In this document: positions 60,915 to 64,000 of the stretch, one piece after another | How the letters are laid out: every line of letters begins with the position of its first letter | Numbering within the stretch: the stretch's first letter is position 1 | Assembly: GCF_021390395.1 (NCBI RefSeq) | Contig: NZ_JAJUWT010000020.1 | Span: 124,001-188,000 of the forward strand | From: Saccharothrix sp. S26 | GTDB taxonomy: Bacteria > Actinomycetota > Actinomycetes > Mycobacteriales > Pseudonocardiaceae | DNA length: 64,000 bases | Direction: 5' to 3' | Notes under the pieces: model-generated | What the model saw: only the letters and a program-made list of their open reading frames with translations | What the model was told of the DNA's origin: nothing | Databases searched by the model: none | Program-made: the position numbers and the translations under genes

Positions 60915-62101
60915 CCGGCCCGCTGGGCGTCCCGGCGTTCCGCCGGCTGTGGATCGCCGGGTTCGTCTCCGAGATCGGCGACTGGGTGCTGCTGGTCGCG
61001 TTGCCGGTGTACGTGTACCAGCGCACCGGGTCGGCGGCGGCGACCGCGACGACGTTCGTGGTGGCGTTGCTGCCGAGCCTGGCGCTGTCGCCGCTGGCCG
61101 GGGTGCTGGCCGACCGCTGGGACCGGCGCAGGCTGATGCTCGTGGTCAGCTTCGCCCAGGCGGTCACCCTGCTGCCGCTGCTGACCGGCGACCTGGTGCT
61201 GGTCAACGTGGTGACGGCGGTGCAGGCCGGGCTGGCGGCGTTGTTCGAACCCGCCAAGAACGCGTTGCTGCCGACGCTGGTGCCGCGCGAGCAGGTGCCC
61301 GCGGCCAACGGGCTGGTGGGGCTGAACGCCAACCTGGCCCGGCTGGTCGGCGCGTCGCTGGGCGGGCTGCTCCTCGCCCGCACCGGGCTGCCGGGCGTCG
61401 TGCTGGCGGACGTGGCGTCGTTCCTGCTCGCGGCGGCGCTGCTGGCGACGCTCGGCACCCGGGATCCGGCGCGCGGGTCGGGCACGCCCGCGTGGCGGGC
61501 CTGGGTGGACGGCCTGCGCGAGATCCGCGGCCCGTTGCGGCCGATGGTCGGCGTGGTCGCGCTGATGGCGACGGGCCAGGGACTGTTCGTGGTGCTGTTC
61601 GTGGTGTTCGTGACCGAACGGCTCGGCGGGGGCGCGGGCGAGGTGGGCGTGCTGCGGGGCGTCCAGGCGGTCGGTGGCCTGCTCGGCGGTCTGCTGGTCG
61701 GCGTGCTGGCGCGCCGGCTCGCGCCCGGACGGGTGCTGGGGTGGTCGCTGGTCGGCTTCGCCGTGGTCGCGGCGGTGGGCTGGAACGGGCCGCGGGTGAC
61801 CACGGCGCTGGTGTTCTACCTGGCCGCGTTCGTCGTGGTGGGCGTGCCGGGGGTGATCGCGGGCGCGGGGATGGTGTCGGTGCTGCAACTGCACTCGTCC
61901 GACGAGGTGCGCGGCCGGGTGATGGCGACGTTCGTCAGCCTGTTCGACGGCGGTCAGGCGCTGGGCATGGTGCTCGCGGGCGTCCTCACGCCCGTGCTCG
62001 GGCTGTCCGCGCTGCTCAACGCCCAGGCCGGGCTCTACCTGGCGGCGGGCGTGCTGGCGCTGGCGGTCCTCGACGTGCCGGCTCGCGCGCGCACCGGCTG
62101 A
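60911..62101 (+). CDS. MFS transporter (MFS_3 / macrolide-efflux type)
   Basis: Membrane protein of 396 residues with twelve predicted TM helices. It opens FRRLWIAGFVSEIGDWVLLVALPVYVY and has the loop 2-3 motif GVLADRWDRRRLMLV and later HSSDEVRGRVMATF, typical of MefA-like exporters. It should pump a small hydrophobic compound by proton exchange. Co-transcribed with the ArsR-type gene; its stop is 1 bp from the stop of the convergent second MFS gene, leaving no room for a terminator. Confidence 0.9.
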   Translation: MTGPLGVPAFRRLWIAGFVSEIGDWVLLVALPVYVYQRTGSAAATATTFVVALLPSLALSPLAGVLADRWDRRRLMLVVSFAQAVTLLPLLTGDLVLVNVVTAVQAGLAALFEPAKNALLPTLVPREQVPAANGLVGLNANLARLVGASLGGLLLARTGLPGVVLADVASFLLAAALLATLGTRDPARGSGTPAWRAWVDGLREIRGPLRPMVGVVALMATGQGLFVVLFVVFVTERLGGGAGEVGVLRGVQAVGGLLGGLLVGVLARRLAPGRVLGWSLVGFAVVAAVGWNGPRVTTALVFYLAAFVVVGVPGVIAGAGMVSVLQLHSSDEVRGRVMATFVSLFDGGQALGMVLAGVLTPVLGLSALLNAQAGLYLAAGVLALAVLDVPARARTG

Positions 62102-62102
62102 C

Positions 62103-63260
62103 TCAGCGGCGTGCCGCCCGCCCGAGCAGCACCAGCGGCGGCACGCCCAGCACCAGCCCGGCGGGCACGAGGAACGCGCTCACCGGGTCGTGGTGGTACA
62201 GCGGCACGAACGCCACCGGCGACGCCGCCCCGCCCAGGAACCGCAACGACTGCACCACCGCGACCGACCCGCCCCGGTTGGCGTCCGCCGAGGACAGCAC
62301 CAGCGCGTTCAGCCCGACGACCACCGCCTGGCTGAACGCGCCCGCCACCGCCCACGACACCCCGACCGCGACCACCGACGGCAGCACCCCGACGCCCACC
62401 AGCAGCACCCCGCCGACCGCCGCGCCCGCCACCGCGCACCGCCGCGCCCCGAACCGGTCGACCGACCAGCCGGTCAGCCGCGCGGTGACGATCCCGACCA
62501 GCCCGAACCCGGTCAGCACCAGCCCCCGCTGCCCCGCGCCCAACCCGAACGCGTCGCCGAGCCGCAGGGCCACCAGGAACGACACCCCGCCCAGGCACCC
62601 CCAGGCCACGAACCCGACCGCCGCCAACCGCAGCGTCCGCGGCCGCCAGGCGCTGCGCAACCGCGGCCGTGCCGCGTCACGAGGCGGGTCGGCGGGCAGC
62701 CCGACCACCGCCAACGCGCCCGCCACCACCGCCGCGCCGACGAACGCCCACCGCCACGACGCCTCGGCCGCCAGCCCGCCCAACAACGGCGCGGACGTCT
62801 GCCCGGCCGCCTGCATGGACGCGAACACGCCCAGCGCCCGCCCCAACCGGGCCTTCGGCGTCACCGCCGCGATCGCCGCCAACAACAGGGGAGTGGTGAA
62901 CGCGTTCGCCGCCCCCTGCACCGCCCGTCCACCCATCAACACCGGGAACGACCAGGCCACCGCGCACAACACCGAAGCCAGCACGTAGACGGCGTACGCG
63001 AGGCGCACCGTCCGCCGAGCGCCCCAGCGTTCACCCAACGTGCCGGAGACCAGCATGAGCAGCGCGAACGGCACCAGGTACCCGGTCAACGTCGCCGCCG
63101 CCGACCCGGCCGAGACCCCGAAGTCCCCACCGACCTCGGGCAGCACGGACGCCGTCATGGCACCGCCGAAGGGCCCCAGGAACCCACCGGCGTACAACGC
63201 CGCCACCCGGACGCGACCACCGAGGCCCACCGCGGGGACCGACCCGACCACCGGGGTCAC
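62103..63260 (-). CDS. MFS transporter (drug-efflux type)
   Basis: Membrane protein of about 385 residues with twelve predicted TM helices. Key segments are LPEVGGDFGVSAGSAAATLTGY in TM1-2, GTLGERWGARRTVRLAY (motif A) and MGGRAVQGAANAFTTPLLLA (motif C-like). Start uncertain: GTG at 63260 leaves about 15 residues before TM1; GTG at 63308 would add a Pro-rich extension. It follows the PAC2 gene on the same strand. Substrate unknown. Confidence 0.85.
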   Translation of the reverse strand: MTPVVGSVPAVGLGGRVRVAALYAGGFLGPFGGAMTASVLPEVGGDFGVSAGSAAATLTGYLVPFALLMLVSGTLGERWGARRTVRLAYAVYVLASVLCAVAWSFPVLMGGRAVQGAANAFTTPLLLAAIAAVTPKARLGRALGVFASMQAAGQTSAPLLGGLAAEASWRWAFVGAAVVAGALAVVGLPADPPRDAARPRLRSAWRPRTLRLAAVGFVAWGCLGGVSFLVALRLGDAFGLGAGQRGLVLTGFGLVGIVTARLTGWSVDRFGARRCAVAGAAVGGVLLVGVGVLPSVVAVGVSWAVAGAFSQAVVVGLNALVLSSADANRGGSVAVVQSLRFLGGAASPVAFVPLYHHDPVSAFLVPAGLVLGVPPLVLLGRAARR

Positions 63261-63336
63261 CGCCGGCGAGGACCGGGGTGGAGGCCCGGGAGCGGGGATC
63301 CCCCGCACGGGTCGGGCGGGGTGGGGCGCGCCCCGG

Positions 63337-64000
63337 TCACATGCCCGTGGGGCCGCGACCCGGGCCTCGACCGCGACGGCGCAGGTACCGCTCGAACTCG
63401 GCCGCGATGGCGTCGCCGCTCGCCTCGGTGATCTGGATCTCCGCGTCGCCGCGCTCCTCCAGCGCCCGCACGTAGTTGCGCACGTCCTCGTCCTCGTCGG
63501 CCATCTCGCTGACCGTGCGCTCCCACTCCTCGGCCTGCTCGGGCAGCGCGCCGAGCGGCACCTCGACGTCCAGGACCTCCTCCACCCGGTGCAGCAGCGC
63601 GAGCGTCGCCTTCGGCGAGGGCGGCTGGGAGACGTAGTGCGGCACGGCCGCCCAGAACGAGATCGCGGGCACGCCCGCCTGCACGCACAGGTCCTGGAAC
63701 ACGCCGACGATCCCGGTCGGCCCCTCGTACCGGGACCGCTCCAGCCCGTACTTCGCCGCCGCGGCCTCGTCGTACGCCGTCCCCGTCACGGGCACCGGCC
63801 GCGTGTGCGGGGTGTCCATCAGCAGCGCGCCCAGCGTGACCACGGTGGTCACGCCCAGGTCCTCGATGTGCCCCAGCAGCTCGGAGGCGAACTTCCGCCA
63901 CCGCATGTTCGGCTCGATCCCGTGCACGAGCACCACGTCGGTGGACGACCCCGGCGGCCGGCACACCGACAGGCGGGTCGTCGGGAATTCCACCCTTCGG
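63337..64000 (-). CDS. PAC2-family protein (N-terminus beyond window)
   Basis: About 221 codons are visible, open at the right edge. Segments DVVLVHGIEPNMRWRKFASEL, VTTVVTLGALLMDTPHTRPVPVTG and GVFQDLCVQAGVPAISFWAAVPHYV match the PAC2 fold (proteasome-assembly-chaperone-like) of actinobacteria, whose members are about 280-320 residues; the missing part is the start of the domain. A GTG at 63993 is in frame but would truncate the fold. In mycobacteria a PAC2 gene also lies close to mshC. C-terminus is Arg/Gly-rich. Confidence 0.85.
   Translation of the reverse strand, partial: RRVEFPTTRLSVCRPPGSSTDVVLVHGIEPNMRWRKFASELLGHIEDLGVTTVVTLGALLMDTPHTRPVPVTGTAYDEAAAAKYGLERSRYEGPTGIVGVFQDLCVQAGVPAISFWAAVPHYVSQPPSPKATLALLHRVEEVLDVEVPLGALPEQAEEWERTVSEMADEDEDVRNYVRALEERGDAEIQITEASGDAIAAEFERYLRRRGRGPGRGPTGM

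Overview
The window is about 64 kb of very GC-rich actinobacterial chromosome. Mycothiol ligase MshC, a fabG-inhA-hemH cluster as in mycobacteria, a six-gene MCE operon, an ANTAR regulator and CebR-type operators all point to Actinobacteria. The secreted cellulases with threonine-rich linkers suggest a soil member of the Pseudonocardiales (Saccharothrix/Actinosynnema/Lentzea type); that placement is inference.

Region 1 (1-8.5 kb): a two-component system abutting a TAXI-type solute-binding lipoprotein, a GAF-ANTAR regulator, a lipoprotein, two paralogous DUF6801-like secreted proteins (one ending in a class E sortase-like LAYTG signal), an exported protein of unknown function and a PucR-type regulator. 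A repeated palindrome, TTGTCA-N6-TGACAA, lies in front of the lipoprotein, between one DUF6801 gene and the unknown exported gene, and in front of the MCE operon. Region 2 (8.5-14.7 kb): mceA-F in tight translational coupling, without yrbE permease genes. Region 3 (14.7-16.6 kb): a large PIN-domain protein and two small genes.

Region 4 (16.7-27.0 kb, plus 44.7-46.5 kb) is a cellulolytic island: two GH6 enzymes, a secreted GH3 carrying CBM2, a GH9 with two CBM3 and two FnIII modules, and a GH48 with CBM2. Six CebR-type boxes (TGGGAGCGCTCCCA or close variants) control all but the GH48 directly. Together these give exo- and endo-attack on crystalline cellulose plus extracellular cleavage of short products. 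Region 5 (27.2-36.8 kb) is a second sugar locus: cytoplasmic GH3, LacI regulator, an internally deleted GH31 remnant, a sugar ABC importer (no ATPase gene, as is usual when MsiK is shared) and a GH42 beta-galactosidase. A different operator family (TCGAAGCGCTTCGA type) marks its promoters. The enzyme set looks like one for xyloglucan or other galactosylated beta-glucan oligosaccharides.

Region 6 (36.9-44.3 kb): cutA, a GlcD/GlpC-type FAD/Fe-S oxidoreductase, fabG-inhA-hemH and two small conserved genes. Region 7 (46.6-57 kb): an APH-type kinase, a MoxR ATPase/VWA pair, ctaD, an SPFH protein, mshC and a secreted subtilisin with a P-domain. Region 8 (57.2-64 kb): a MarR-type regulator divergent from an ABC exporter, an ArsR-type regulator with an MFS pump, a second MFS pump and a PAC2 protein cut by the window end. 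Convergent genes are commonly separated by strong GC-rich hairpins. I found no rRNA, complete tRNA, CRISPR array or transposase.
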